Assembly: GCA_021793155.1 (NCBI GenBank)
Contig: JAJYTF010000009.1
Coordinates: 1-64,000, forward strand
Direction: 5' to 3'
Origin: Pseudomonadota bacterium
GTDB lineage: Bacteria > Pseudomonadota > Alphaproteobacteria > Rhodospirillales > Magnetospirillaceae
Length of the DNA stretch: 64,000 nucleotides
In this document: piece after piece, positions 20,073-28,332 of the stretch
Layout of the letters: each line of letters opens with the position of its first letter
Numbering within the stretch: position 1 is the first letter of the stretch
The notes under the pieces: generated by a model
Database searches by the model: none
What the model saw: the letters and a program-made list of their open reading frames with translations, nothing else
What the model was told of the DNA's origin: nothing
Translations under genes and position numbers: made by a program

Positions 20073-20486
20073 GGAAGGTCACCTGGACTGAAAAGACCCA
20101 TCTTCAATACAGGTGTTAGAAGGGTAAGGAAAGGTAGCTGTGCTGGTGGATGCCTGTGGATATCGGGGATCGGCTTTCATCCACGTCCGATCCGCCGAAT
20201 CATCCACCTTTCGCCGAACTGTGGGCAGATTGTGGAGAAAATTCGGGACAACTAATGTAGAGCCTTGATTCTCCGCATTGAATGCAGTGGATCAATATCT
20301 CCGGAAAAGGCGGACGTTTCGGGCTGGAGGGGCGTCGTCCCGGGTTTTCCGAGGCCGGCCCGGCAATCACCCACAGCGGGACCGACCTGCCGACTCCACG
20401 GTGGCGAGCGTGGAACAAAAAGGGCAGAATTGCCGTTCAGGCATCCTTATCCCCGAAGTCCGAAGTTATCCACAGGACGGTGCGTC
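20073..20486. other. Predicted chromosomal replication origin (oriC) between hemE and ppsR
   Basis: No gene is supported in these 414 bases. They contain a perfect DnaA box, TTATCCACA, at 20466-20474. One-mismatch boxes lie at 20155-20163 and 20231-20239 (both reading TGTGGA- on the plus strand), and a G-box-like TGATCCACT on the minus strand at 20286-20294. Weaker ATCCAC motifs lie near 20178, 20200 and 20367. An AT-richer stretch spans about 20228-20262. Genes point away on both sides, and hemE-oriC-ppsR-maf-aroE-coaE-dnaQ is the known Caulobacter origin order. No minimal origin can be delimited from sequence alone. Confidence 0.8.
20466..20474 (+). promoter_or_regulatory. Consensus DnaA box
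   Basis: TTATCCACA is identical to the high-affinity DnaA box. It ends only 12 bases before the probable first codon of ppsR, so DnaA binding may also affect ppsR expression. Confidence 0.85.
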
Positions 20487-21332
20487 ATTTCCTCCTCGGT
20501 CAAGCGCTTCCATCTGCATCTGGTATCGGACGCCACCGGAGAAACCTTGTCTTCGGTCGCACGGGCCTGCCTGGTGCAGTTCGAGAACATCGAACCGATT
20601 TCCCACCTGTGGTGGCTGGTCCGTACCCAGGGTCAGGTGGAGCGGGTCATCGCCGGCATCGAAGCCTGCCCCGGTGTGGTCCTTGCCACCGTGATGGACG
20701 GTGCGGTTCGCGGTATACTGGAGGAGGCCTGCCGGCACCTGCACGTCCCCTGCATACCCGTGCTCGATCCGGTGATGGCGACGCTGGCTGCCTATCTGGA
20801 CAGCGAGTTCGGCGCCCAGCCGGGCCGCCAGCATGTGCTGGATGCCGAATATTTCAGCCGTATCGACGCCATGCATTACACCCTCGCCCATGACGATGGG
20901 CAGTTGCTGGATGACCTCGACGATGCCGACGTGGTGCTGGTCGGTGTGTCGCGCACCTCCAAGACGCCGACCTGCATGTACCTCGCCAACCGCGGCATCA
21001 AGGCGGCCAATGTGCCGCTGGTGCCCGGCCTCGATCCGCCGACCGAACTGCTGGCCTGCAAGCGCCCCCTCATCGTCGGCTTGACCAAGGAACCGAAAAG
21101 CCTGACCGACATTCGGCGGTCGCGCCTGCGCTTTCTCAACCAGACCAGCGAGACCGACTATGCCGATCCGGAAAAGGTCCGCGAGGAAGTAACCCGCGCC
21201 CGCCGCCTGTTCGCTCAGCGCGGCTGGCCGGTCATCGACGTTTCGCGTCGCTCCATCGAGGAGGCGGCGGCCTCCATCCTGCAGCTCTACATCCGCCACC
21301 GGGGTGGTGAAATGCCGGGAGGCGTGCCGTGA
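20487..21332 (+). CDS. ppsR: PEP synthase / pyruvate,phosphate dikinase regulatory protein
   Basis: Bifunctional ADP-dependent kinase and phosphorylase that switches PEP synthase or pyruvate,phosphate dikinase off and on. Conserved parts: 'KRFHLHLVSDATGETLSSVARA', 'HYTLAHDDGQ', the nucleotide loop 'VLVGVSRTSKTPTCMYLANRG', and 'GLTKEPKSLTDIRRSRL'. The start is a problem, because no ATG, GTG or TTG lies at the expected place. The family start falls at ATT 20487 (ISSSVKRFHLHL), with AGGA nine bases upstream, giving 281 residues. The in-frame ATG at 20265 would add 74 unrelated residues across the origin. ATT initiation is inferred. Confidence 0.9.
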   Translation: MSSSVKRFHLHLVSDATGETLSSVARACLVQFENIEPISHLWWLVRTQGQVERVIAGIEACPGVVLATVMDGAVRGILEEACRHLHVPCIPVLDPVMATLAAYLDSEFGAQPGRQHVLDAEYFSRIDAMHYTLAHDDGQLLDDLDDADVVLVGVSRTSKTPTCMYLANRGIKAANVPLVPGLDPPTELLACKRPLIVGLTKEPKSLTDIRRSRLRFLNQTSETDYADPEKVREEVTRARRLFAQRGWPVIDVSRRSIEEAAASILQLYIRHRGGEMPGGVP

Positions 21333-21925
21333 GAACGGTTGTGCTGGCATCGGGCAGTGCTACCCGCAAGGCCTTGCTGGCTGCGGCGGGTGTCGACTTG
21401 ATCCAGGTCTCTCCCCAGGTCGATGAAGCGCCGATCAAGGTGGCCCTGCGAACGCAAGGTGCCGATGCGCCGGCCGCCGCCCTGGCCCTGGCCGAGGCAA
21501 AAGCCCTTGAGGTCGGCCACAATCACGGACAGGCGTTGGTGATCGGCGCCGATCAGATGCTCGATTGTGAAGGCCGCTGGTTCGACAAACCGCGCGACCG
21601 AGCGGCGGCACAGCATCAGTTGCAGATGTTGCGAGGCCGCCGTCACAGATTGTCGACGGCGGTGGTGGTGGCCACCGCCGGCACCGTGCTGTGGCACCAC
21701 CTGGACCTGGCGACATTGACCATGCGGCCGTTCAGCGACGCCTTCCTCGGCCGCTATCTCGACCAGGCCGGCACCGCCGTGCAGTCTTCAGTGGGCGCCT
21801 ATCAATTGGAGGGTCTGGGTGCTCAGCTTTTTTCCGAGGTGACGGGTGATCATTTCGCCATTCTCGGCCTGCCGCTGCTACCGCTCCTGGATTTCCTCCG
21901 CCGCCATGGAGTCGTTCCCTCATGA
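21329..21925 (+). CDS. maf: Maf-family nucleoside triphosphate pyrophosphatase
   Basis: House-cleaning enzyme of 198 residues that hydrolyses non-canonical nucleoside triphosphates (dTTP/UTP or 7-methyl-GTP types, not distinguishable here). The start 'VRTVVLASGSATRKALLAAAGV' is the classical Maf N-terminus, with 'VIGADQMLDCEGRWFDKPRD' in the middle and 'GAYQLEGLGAQLFSEVTGDHFAILGLP' at the end. It starts with GTG overlapping the ppsR stop and overlaps aroE by four bases, so it belongs to a tightly coupled run. Confidence 0.95.
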   Translation: MRTVVLASGSATRKALLAAAGVDLIQVSPQVDEAPIKVALRTQGADAPAAALALAEAKALEVGHNHGQALVIGADQMLDCEGRWFDKPRDRAAAQHQLQMLRGRRHRLSTAVVVATAGTVLWHHLDLATLTMRPFSDAFLGRYLDQAGTAVQSSVGAYQLEGLGAQLFSEVTGDHFAILGLPLLPLLDFLRRHGVVPS

Positions 21926-22761
21926 TTCTTTCCGGCCATGCACGGCTGGCCGGGGTCATCGGCTGGCCGGTCGGACATTCGCGGTCGCCGCGGCTGCACG
22001 GCTATTGGCTGGACAAATACGGGGTGGACGGCGCCTATCTGCCGCTGGCAGTGCAACCGGGACATTTCGAACAGGTTCTCCGCGCTCTGCCGCATATGGG
22101 GTTTGCCGGAGCCAATGTGACGGTGCCGCACAAGGAGGCGGCATTGGCCTTGGCCGACCATGTGGAGCCTCTGGCAAGGCGGATCGGTGCGGTCAATACC
22201 CTGCTGGTGCGGCCGGACGGCAGCCTTGAGGGACGGAATACTGACGCCTTTGGCTTCCTGGAAAACCTGCGGCACGGCTGCCCCGGCTTTTCCGCCTCTG
22301 CGGGGCCGGCCGTGGTCCTCGGCGCCGGAGGTGCCGCCCGCGCGGTGATTGCCGCTTTGCAGGATGATGGCGTTCCGGCCATCCGCCTGCTCAACCGCAC
22401 CGCCGAGCGGGCCCGCCAGGTGGCCGATGAACTGGGAGGTGGCATCGAAGTGGTGCCCTGGGACGAGCGGGCCGAGGTTCTGGAGGGAGCCGCCACCCTG
22501 GTGAACACCACCACCCTGGGCATGACCGGTCAGGCGCCCCTGGTCGTCGACTTGCGCCTGCTGCCTGTTGACGCGGTGGTCGCCGACATTGTCTATGTGC
22601 CGCTGGAGACCGATCTACTGGCCGCCGCGCGGCACCGCGGCAATCGGACCGTGGATGGCTTGGGCATGTTGTTGCATCAGGCGCGGCCGGGCTTCGCCGC
22701 GTGGTTCGGCGTCATGCCGGACGTGACCGAGGAATTACGGACTTTCGTGGGGGGCACATGA
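21922..22761 (+). CDS. aroE: Shikimate dehydrogenase
   Basis: NADPH-dependent reduction of 3-dehydroshikimate to shikimate in aromatic amino acid synthesis. It has 279 residues. The substrate site '[17 protein letters not shown]' and catalytic Lys in '[11 protein letters not shown]' are present, the nucleotide loop is '[15 protein letters not shown]', and '[14 protein letters not shown]' provides the NADP phosphate-binding Arg. '[14 protein letters not shown]' is the usual C-terminal motif. It starts at an ATGA overlap with maf and ends with an ATGA overlap with coaE. Confidence 0.97.
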   Translation: MILSGHARLAGVIGWPVGHSRSPRLHGYWLDKYGVDGAYLPLAVQPGHFEQVLRALPHMGFAGANVTVPHKEAALALADHVEPLARRIGAVNTLLVRPDGSLEGRNTDAFGFLENLRHGCPGFSASAGPAVVLGAGGAARAVIAALQDDGVPAIRLLNRTAERARQVADELGGGIEVVPWDERAEVLEGAATLVNTTTLGMTGQAPLVVDLRLLPVDAVVADIVYVPLETDLLAAARHRGNRTVDGLGMLLHQARPGFAAWFGVMPDVTEELRTFVGGT

Positions 22762-23375
22762 TCATTCTCGGGCTGACAGGGTCCATCGGCATGGGCAAGA
22801 CGACAGCGGCCGACCAGCTTCGCTCCATCGGCATTCCCGTCTACGACGCCGACGAGGTGGTGCACGGGCTGATGGCCAAGAACGGCAAGGCGGTGCCGTT
22901 CATCAAGCAGGCCTTTCCCAATGTGGTTTTCGGCGGCGAGGTGGAGCGCCCGCGCCTGGGCGCCCGGGTGTTCGGCGATGCTGCCGCGCTGAAACAGCTG
23001 GAAGCCATCCTCCACCCGCTGGTGCGCGACGCCGAGCGCCGCTTTCTGCGCCGCGCCCGCCGCCAGCGGCGGCGGGTGGTCGCGCTCGACATCCCCCTGC
23101 TGTTCGAGGTCAAAGGCACGTCCCGGGTGGATGCGGTCGCGGTGGTCACCTGCCCGGCCTTCCTGCAGGAACAGCGGGTGATGGCACGCACCGGCATGAC
23201 TCATGGCAAACTGGCCAGCATCCGCCGGCGGCAAATGCCCGACCAGGAAAAGCGCCGCCGCGCCGATTTCATCATCCCCACGGGTGCCGGCAAGCGGCTG
23301 TCGCTGCGCAAGTTGAGCCAGGCGGTGCGTCAGCTGGAAACCATCGCGGCGCGCCGTCATCGCCGGGTTCCGTGA
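22758..23375 (+). CDS. coaE: Dephospho-CoA kinase
   Basis: Phosphorylates the 3'-hydroxyl of dephospho-CoA, the final step of coenzyme A synthesis. It has 205 residues from ATG 22758. The P-loop [12 protein letters not shown] is near the N-terminus, followed by '[14 protein letters not shown]' and the lid motif '[24 protein letters not shown]'. An earlier in-frame start exists inside aroE but adds a non-conserved tail. The ATG overlaps the aroE stop. The product is unusually Arg-rich in its second half. Confidence 0.96.
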   Translation: MIILGLTGSIGMGKTTAADQLRSIGIPVYDADEVVHGLMAKNGKAVPFIKQAFPNVVFGGEVERPRLGARVFGDAAALKQLEAILHPLVRDAERRFLRRARRQRRRVVALDIPLLFEVKGTSRVDAVAVVTCPAFLQEQRVMARTGMTHGKLASIRRRQMPDQEKRRRADFIIPTGAGKRLSLRKLSQAVRQLETIAARRHRRVP

Positions 23376-24049
23376 TGCGCGAAATCGTTCTCGACACGGA
23401 AACCACCGGCCTTGACCCGGCCACCGGGCATCGGGTGGTGGAAATCGGCTGCGTCGAACTGGTCAACCACCTGCCGTCCGGCCGGGTGTTCCACCAGTAC
23501 ATCAATCCCGAGCGCGACATGCCTGCCGAGGCGTTCAACGTTCACGGCCTGTCCGCGGAATTCCTTTCCGGTCACCCGATATTTGCCGCCATTGTCGAGG
23601 AATTCCTGGCCTTCATCGAGGACGCGCCGCTGATCATCCACAACGCCGACTTCGACATGAAGTTCCTCAACTGGGAACTGAAGCAGCTCGATCGGCCCCA
23701 GCTGCCGCGCGAGCGGGCGGTCGACACGGTGGTTATGGCGCGGCGGAAATTTCCTGGCTCGCCGGCCAACCTCGATGCGCTATGCCGGCGCTTCGAGATC
23801 GACAATTCAGGGCGTGAGAAGCACGGCGCCCTGCTGGACGCGGAACTGCTGGCGGAAGTCTATCTGGAACTGATCGGCGGTCGCGAACCGGTGCTGGCGT
23901 TGGCCACGGCATCCCGCCGCGATGGCCAGGCCGGTCCCGCCACCCAGCGTCAGGCCCGGCCACCCCGACCCCATGCCGCCAGCCAGGACGAACTGGCCAG
24001 CCATGCCGAGTTCATCGGCAAGCTGCGCAAGGCGATCTGGCTGGAATAG
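23375..24049 (+). CDS. dnaQ: DNA polymerase III epsilon subunit (3'-5' proofreading exonuclease)
   Basis: Proofreading subunit of the replicative polymerase, 224 residues. Exonuclease motif I is '[12 protein letters not shown]' at the N-terminus; '[14 protein letters not shown]' carries motif II, and '[18 protein letters not shown]' carries the motif III His-x4-Asp. The C-terminal tail is a proline/glutamine/arginine-rich linker with a short clamp- or polymerase-binding end. ATG 23375 fits the family ([12 protein letters not shown]); a GTG three bases earlier is also possible. It closes the ppsR-maf-aroE-coaE-dnaQ run. Confidence 0.96.
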   Translation: MREIVLDTETTGLDPATGHRVVEIGCVELVNHLPSGRVFHQYINPERDMPAEAFNVHGLSAEFLSGHPIFAAIVEEFLAFIEDAPLIIHNADFDMKFLNWELKQLDRPQLPRERAVDTVVMARRKFPGSPANLDALCRRFEIDNSGREKHGALLDAELLAEVYLELIGGREPVLALATASRRDGQAGPATQRQARPPRPHAASQDELASHAEFIGKLRKAIWLE

Positions 24050-24059
24050 ACCCCTGTTT

Positions 24060-24087
24060 CGTCATTCCCGCGGAAGCGGGAATGACG
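24060..24087. terminator. Hairpin between convergent dnaQ and secB; dispersed palindrome type
   Basis: The arms CGTCATTCCCGC (24060-24071) and GCGGGAATGACG (24076-24087) pair perfectly around GGAA. It lies 11 bases after dnaQ and 16 bases before the secB stop, so it may terminate both. The GTCATTCCCGC...GCGGGAATGAC core is a common bacterial intergenic palindrome. Confidence 0.6.
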
Positions 24088-24102
24088 GATCAAGATCACA
24101 GA

Positions 24103-24573
24103 TCAGGCGGTACCCTGCGTCTGCTCCTGGGCGAAATTTTCCATTCGGCTGCGGAACAGGGCGACGAAATCGATGGGCTGCAGCAACATGGGCGGGAAAC
24201 CGCCGTCGCGGGTCACGTCGGCGATGATATTGCGGGCGAAGGGGAACAGCAGGCGGGGCGCTTCGATCAGCAGCACCGGCTGTACATGTTCATCCGGCAG
24301 GTTCAGGGTGAAGATGCCGGCATAAGTCAGCTCGACGATGAAGGCTACCTTGTCCTTCACCTTGGCTTCGGTGACCAGTTGCAAGGCAACTTCAAACACG
24401 TTTTCCTGCATTGGCTTGACGTCCAGATCGACGCGCACACCGATTTCCGGGGGGGCGCTGGCCAATTCCTGGAAGATGGCCGGGGCGCCAGGAACTTCGA
24501 AGGACAGGTCCTTGACGTACTGGGCATTCACCTGGATCGGCGGCTGTTGCGGCTGGGCATTCTCGCTCATCAT
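24103..24573 (-). CDS. secB: Protein-export chaperone SecB
   Basis: Tetrameric cytosolic chaperone that keeps preproteins unfolded and hands them to SecA. It has 156 residues. The core 'VNAQYVKDLSFEVPGAP', 'LDVKPMQENVFEVALQLVTEAK' and 'YAGIFTLNLPDEHVQPVLLIEAPRLLFPFARNIIADVTRDGGFPPMLLQPIDF' regions match the family along its length. It runs opposite to dnaQ, next to which it also lies in Caulobacter. Upstream lies the first copy of a 123-bp repeat, which may separate it from fxsA transcription. Confidence 0.97.
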   Translation of the reverse strand: MMSENAQPQQPPIQVNAQYVKDLSFEVPGAPAIFQELASAPPEIGVRVDLDVKPMQENVFEVALQLVTEAKVKDKVAFIVELTYAGIFTLNLPDEHVQPVLLIEAPRLLFPFARNIIADVTRDGGFPPMLLQPIDFVALFRSRMENFAQEQTQGTA

Positions 24574-24613
24574 CTGCTCCTCGAGTGGGGGGCGCCCCTA
24601 TGGCTGGCCTTGG

Positions 24614-24736
24614 CTAGTGGTGAGAATCTCACGGATGGCACGGTCAGCATCCGTCAGATTCTCACCACAATTCAATCAGTTGGCGGGCCGCCTTATCCAG
24701 ACGCCCGGGAACCAAGCGTCTGTGGCGGACCACTAG
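24614..24736 (+). repeat. 123-bp MITE-like repeat, copy 1
   Basis: The element is bounded by inverted ends CTAGTGGT and ACCACTAG. Copy 2, in opposite orientation, lies at 45454-45576 and has exactly the same length. The left part folds into a long stem: bases 24618-24637 pair with 24649-24668 with a single mismatch. A smaller AGACGC/GCGTCT stem lies in the right part (24699-24704 and 24715-24720). It has no coding capacity and sits between the secB start and the fxsA stop. CTAG at both ends suggests TA or CTAG target duplication. Confidence 0.85.
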
Positions 24737-24785
24737 CATGGAACCCGCGCCGAGACAACCCGTAGCCCGGCGGGAAAGCCTTGGG

Positions 24786-25226
24786 CTAATGGGGTAGGCG
24801 AGGTTTGCCGGACGGAGGGCGGCCTTCGTCGACCACTTCCCAGTCGCCCTCGATGACCGTTGGGCCGTCGGGCGGCGGGAAGCGGCTTTGCAGGCCACGG
24901 CGCAACAGGAGCCGTACCGGCGGCAGCAGCAGCGGAACCGCCAGCAGGTCGGTGGCGTAGCCGGGCAGCAGCAGCAGCAACCCGGCCGCCGCCAGACAGG
25001 CGCCGTCGAACAGTTCTGCCACCGGCATTTGCCCGCGGGCGAGCTGCGCCTGGGCACGGCGGGCGGTGGAGAGCCCCTGGATGCGCAGAAGCGCGGTACC
25101 GATCATGCCCGACAGGATGACACCGGCCACCGCGCCGAGCAGCCCGATCCACCGCGCGACCTCGATGAACGCGGCGATCTCCACGGCCGGCCAGGCCAGG
25201 ATGAGGATGGTGAACAGCCAGGCCAT
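24786..25226 (-). CDS. fxsA: FxsA family membrane protein
   Basis: Small inner-membrane protein of 146 residues. The N-terminal part has hydrophobic segments 'WLFTILILAWPAVEIAAFIEVARWIGLLGAVAGVILSGMIGTALLRIQGL', and a further pair follows with 'AAAGLLLLLPGYATDLLAVPLLLPPV', ending in an Arg- and Pro-rich cytoplasmic tail. This matches FxsA, which in E. coli relieves phage T7 exclusion by F when overexpressed; its normal role is unclear. It is divergent from the Tim44-like gene. Confidence 0.9.
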   Translation of the reverse strand: MAWLFTILILAWPAVEIAAFIEVARWIGLLGAVAGVILSGMIGTALLRIQGLSTARRAQAQLARGQMPVAELFDGACLAAAGLLLLLPGYATDLLAVPLLLPPVRLLLRRGLQSRFPPPDGPTVIEGDWEVVDEGRPPSGKPRLPH

Positions 25227-25339
25227 GCTTGCTCTTTATCGCGCAACCGCTTATCTACTGAGCATCATCCAGAGGCCCGCCGAAGTTCGGCCGGCTTGGC
25301 GCCGTCCGGTCGCATCGACGGCATCCGAATGTGCAAACC

Positions 25340-26038
25340 ATGAATGACGGCTCGCAGTTCATCGATATCATTCTTTTCGCCATGGTGGCGGTTTTTCTTG
25401 GGCTCCGCTTGAGGAGCGTGCTGGGCCGTCGGACGGGTCACGAGGCGCCGCCGCCGGAAGCCCGCTTTGGCGGCCGCGGCGGGACGCCGGCCAATGGCTC
25501 GGCGGGGGCCGATACGGTCGTTGATCTGGCGCAGCGGCGCCAGAAGGCACCCGAGCCATTCGAAGTACAGCCCTCGGCCAATACCCTGGCAGGGCGGCTC
25601 GCCCAGATCGGTGCCGCCGATCGGAGCTTCGAACCGCAAGCTTTCGTCCAAGGGGCCGGCATGGCCTTCGAGATGATCGTCCGGGCCTTTGCTCAGGGCG
25701 ACGAGTCGACCTTGCGGCCGCTGCTCTCGGACGAGGTGTTCGAGAATTTCTCATCCGCCATCCGCGCCCGCCAACAGGCGGGTGAAACCAGCCAGTCCGA
25801 ACTGCAGCGCATCGAATCGGCGGATATCGTCGAGGCCCGGATGGATGGCCGGACGGCCCGGATCGACGTGCGATTCGTCAGCCGGCAGCTGATCGTGGTG
25901 CGAGACGCTTCGGGTGCGGTGGTCGAAGGTGATCCGGCGCAGCCAGTACGCCTGGTAGATCTCTGGAGTTTCGCCCGCGACACCCGGTCGACCAATCCCA
26001 ACTGGCTGCTCGTCGCGACCTCCAGCCACGACGAATGA
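25340..26038 (+). CDS. Tim44/TimA-like domain membrane-associated protein
   Basis: Protein of 232 residues. A single N-terminal membrane segment ('FIDIILFAMVAVFLGLRLRSVLG') is followed by a charged linker. The C-terminal Tim44-like domain begins near 'FVQGAGMAFEMIVRAFAQGDESTLRPLLSDEVFENFSSAI' and ends 'DLWSFARDTRSTNPNWLLVATS'. Alphaproteobacterial homologues resemble mitochondrial import protein Tim44, and some act as membrane adaptors. ATG 25340 is preferred over GTG 25331, but neither has a clear ribosome site. It overlaps mltA by four bases and sits near secB and fxsA, as in many alphaproteobacteria. Confidence 0.9.
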   Translation: MNDGSQFIDIILFAMVAVFLGLRLRSVLGRRTGHEAPPPEARFGGRGGTPANGSAGADTVVDLAQRRQKAPEPFEVQPSANTLAGRLAQIGAADRSFEPQAFVQGAGMAFEMIVRAFAQGDESTLRPLLSDEVFENFSSAIRARQQAGETSQSELQRIESADIVEARMDGRTARIDVRFVSRQLIVVRDASGAVVEGDPAQPVRLVDLWSFARDTRSTNPNWLLVATSSHDE

Positions 26039-27234
26039 CTGCGATCGCTTTCCGTCATGACGGCCGCCGAAGCGGCGTCCGTCTCTTGCCTAGGACGTTG
26101 TCTGCGGCGCTGCTCCTGGTCCTGGCCGCCTGCGTCTCCCGCCCGTCTCCTCCACCTCCTGCGCCAGGCCCCGAGCGGTTGGCGCTGACTGCGGTGGATT
26201 TCGACGCCCTGCCCGGCTGGCGGGACGACACCTTGGCCGAGGCCTTGCCTGCTCTGCGAAAAAGCTGCGAACGCATTGCCGCGATGCCGCCGGGCCAGCC
26301 GGTCGGCCGGGATGGCCGAGGCGGTGTGGCAGCGGACTGGCTTGCGCCCTGTGGGGCGTTGCGGGCCGTTCCCGAGGGCGACAATGCAGCAGCGCGGATG
26401 TATTTCGAAAGCTGGTTCCAGCCCTACCGGACCAGCAATGGTGATCGGGTCGACGGCCTGTTCACCGGCTATTACCAGGCCGAGCTACATGGCTCGCGCC
26501 GACCCGGCGGTCACTACCGGGTTCCGCTTTACGAACGGCCGGAAGGCCTACCCCTCGATCCCGCGGCCAGCGGCATTTCCTATTACAGCCGCGCCGAAAT
26601 CGAAGCCGGCGCCTTGCGAGGCAAGGCTACCGAATTATTGTGGGTGGACGATCCGGTGGACGCCCATATCCTGCAGATCCAGGGATCGGGCCGGATCATC
26701 CTCGACGACGGAACGGTGGTGCAAGTTGGCTACAACGGCAGCAACGGCCGCAAATTCGTCGGGCTCGGCCGCATCCTGCTGGACCATGGCAAGATTACTG
26801 CGGCCGATACCACGATGCAGACCGTACGCGCCTGGCTGAAGAGTCATCCCGCCGAAGCGCCCACCCTGATGGATGAGAATCCCCGCTACGTATTTTTTCG
26901 CCTGCTTTCCGGCGACGGACCGGTGGGGGCTGCCGGAGTGGTCCTGACCCCGGGCCGCAGCCTGGCGGTGGATCCACATTTCGTACCGCTCGATGTGCCG
27001 GTGTGGCTTGACAGTACCGAGCCTGACGGCCGGCTGCTGCGTCGCATGATGGTAGCGCAGGATACCGGCGCGGCGATCAAGGGGCCGATCCGCGGCGATG
27101 TCTTCTGGGGTGCGGGCGAGGCGGCCTTCGACAAGGCCGGCCGCATGAAAAGCCGGGGTAGCTACTATCTGTTGCTGCCGCGCCGGCGATCCGGCATGTT
27201 CGCCCGGCTGACACCGGCTGAAACTCAGCTGTAG
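26035..27234 (+). CDS. mltA: Membrane-bound lytic murein transglycosylase A
   Basis: Lipoprotein of 399 residues that cleaves peptidoglycan glycan strands to 1,6-anhydro-muropeptides. The N-terminus ends in a lipobox, VLAAC, near residue 33, followed by a Pro-rich linker. The MltA domain spans about residues 110-280 ('GLFTGYYQAELHGSRRPGGHYRVPLYERPEGL', 'LQIQGSGRIILDDGT'), then the 3D domain with the catalytic-type 'MMVAQDTGAAIKGPIRGDVFWGAGEAA'. The start overlaps the Tim44-like stop. It leads into a hypothetical membrane protein, an Smr protein and an XRE regulator. Confidence 0.95.
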   Translation: MTAIAFRHDGRRSGVRLLPRTLSAALLLVLAACVSRPSPPPPAPGPERLALTAVDFDALPGWRDDTLAEALPALRKSCERIAAMPPGQPVGRDGRGGVAADWLAPCGALRAVPEGDNAAARMYFESWFQPYRTSNGDRVDGLFTGYYQAELHGSRRPGGHYRVPLYERPEGLPLDPAASGISYYSRAEIEAGALRGKATELLWVDDPVDAHILQIQGSGRIILDDGTVVQVGYNGSNGRKFVGLGRILLDHGKITAADTTMQTVRAWLKSHPAEAPTLMDENPRYVFFRLLSGDGPVGAAGVVLTPGRSLAVDPHFVPLDVPVWLDSTEPDGRLLRRMMVAQDTGAAIKGPIRGDVFWGAGEAAFDKAGRMKSRGSYYLLLPRRRSGMFARLTPAETQL

Positions 27235-27247
27235 CCAAACCGCAGCC

Positions 27248-27712
27248 ATGACAAGCCCCAGCATTTCCCCTTCGGCCGCCCACGAAGCGCTGAAACGCGC
27301 CCATGCTGCAGGCCGCATTGTCTTCTTCACCGATTCCCATCTGCTGGCTCGCCCGGGGTCGCCGGTCTACAACGGGCTCGACGTCTTCGTGCCGCCGCTG
27401 GTGCTGATGGTCAGCAGCCTGACGCTGCTGTTCGCCTTCGGCCTGGTGGAGTGGATCGTCGCCCTCGTCGTCATTCTGCTCTACCAGGTCTACGGTGCGC
27501 CGCATCTGGTTCATTGGCGGTTGCATCGGCGGGTCGTCTCGGCAGTCCTGCATAGCCCCCACAATTGGCAACTGCTGTGGGAGCTGGGCGGCCTGGCAGT
27601 GGCGCTGAAGGATTGGCCGGAAAGAAACTGCGTCGCGCCGACCGGCGATTGGCAGAAGTTCTCCGCCGATTACCTGGAAGAAAGTGAGCCGGTCTCTGCT
27701 TCCGGCGATTGA
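27248..27712 (+). CDS. Conserved hypothetical membrane protein
   Basis: Protein of 154 residues not assigned to any family I recognise. Two adjacent hydrophobic segments (about residues 43-80, 'FVPPLVLMVSSLTLLFAFGLVEWIVALVVILLYQVYG') form a hairpin. They are flanked by a soluble N-terminus of about 40 residues and a soluble C-terminus rich in Trp (HNWQLLWELGG, LKDWPERNC, GDWQKF). It lies 13 bases after mltA and overlaps the Smr gene by four bases, so it is almost certainly co-expressed with them. A link to cell-wall turnover is suggested only by position. Confidence 0.8.
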   Translation: MTSPSISPSAAHEALKRAHAAGRIVFFTDSHLLARPGSPVYNGLDVFVPPLVLMVSSLTLLFAFGLVEWIVALVVILLYQVYGAPHLVHWRLHRRVVSAVLHSPHNWQLLWELGGLAVALKDWPERNCVAPTGDWQKFSADYLEESEPVSASGD

Positions 27713-28332
27713 CCGATCGGCTGGCCCCGCGTTTATTTGGGGCAGTCGAGGGATTGGAACGATCGATGGGGATGGACCGCGGCAGGCGCGTGGTGACGGC
27801 CGATGAAGCCAAATTATGGCGGGACGCCATGCGCGGGGTCACTCCATTTCCGGATCGGCTGCCGGTGGAACCGGCCACGAAGCCGTCCCTGGCCGCGCCG
27901 GCACCATCCTTCCCGGTTCTGGCCTCCCCGGTTCCGGCTCCATCGGGGCAGCCACCGGCACCACGCGGCCAGCCTCCCGCCATGCCGATCATCGCGCACG
28001 GCCGCTCCCCAGGCCTCGACCGGCGTACCGCCGAGCGGCTGCGCAAGGGGGACATGCCTATCGATGCCAGCCTCGACCTGCATGGCATGACCCAGGAGAT
28101 CGCCCATGCGGCACTCTGGCGTTTCGTCTCCGCCTCGGCCGAACGCGGTCACCGGTGCATCCTGGTGATCACCGGCAAGGGTGGCCACGCAGGCGGCGGC
28201 GTACTCAGGGCGCAGGCGCCGCGGTGGCTCAACGAGCCGGCCCTGCGTCCACTGGTGCTGGGCTTCACCTTTGCCCAGCCTAAGCATGGCGGCGACGGGG
28301 CACTTTACGTCCTGCTGAAGCGGCGGCGATGA
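27709..28332 (+). CDS. Smr (small MutS-related) domain protein
   Basis: Protein of 207 residues with a disordered Pro/Ala-rich N-terminal half. The C-terminal Smr domain runs 'IDASLDLHGMTQEIAHAALWRFV', 'CILVITGKGGHAGGGVLRAQAPRWLN', to 'GGDGALYVLLKRRR'. The LDLHG and TGKG motifs of the domain are intact. Smr domains are nucleases acting on DNA or RNA; stand-alone bacterial versions have been linked to DNA repair and ribosome rescue, and which applies here is unknown. It overlaps its neighbours on both sides by four bases. Confidence 0.92.
   Translation: MTDRLAPRLFGAVEGLERSMGMDRGRRVVTADEAKLWRDAMRGVTPFPDRLPVEPATKPSLAAPAPSFPVLASPVPAPSGQPPAPRGQPPAMPIIAHGRSPGLDRRTAERLRKGDMPIDASLDLHGMTQEIAHAALWRFVSASAERGHRCILVITGKGGHAGGGVLRAQAPRWLNEPALRPLVLGFTFAQPKHGGDGALYVLLKRRR

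Noticed and set aside
20265-20486. 74-residue N-terminal extension of ppsR from ATG 20265
   Set aside because: It would translate most of the right half of the predicted origin, gives a composition unlike the family, and lacks a ribosome site. The conserved protein begins near 20487.
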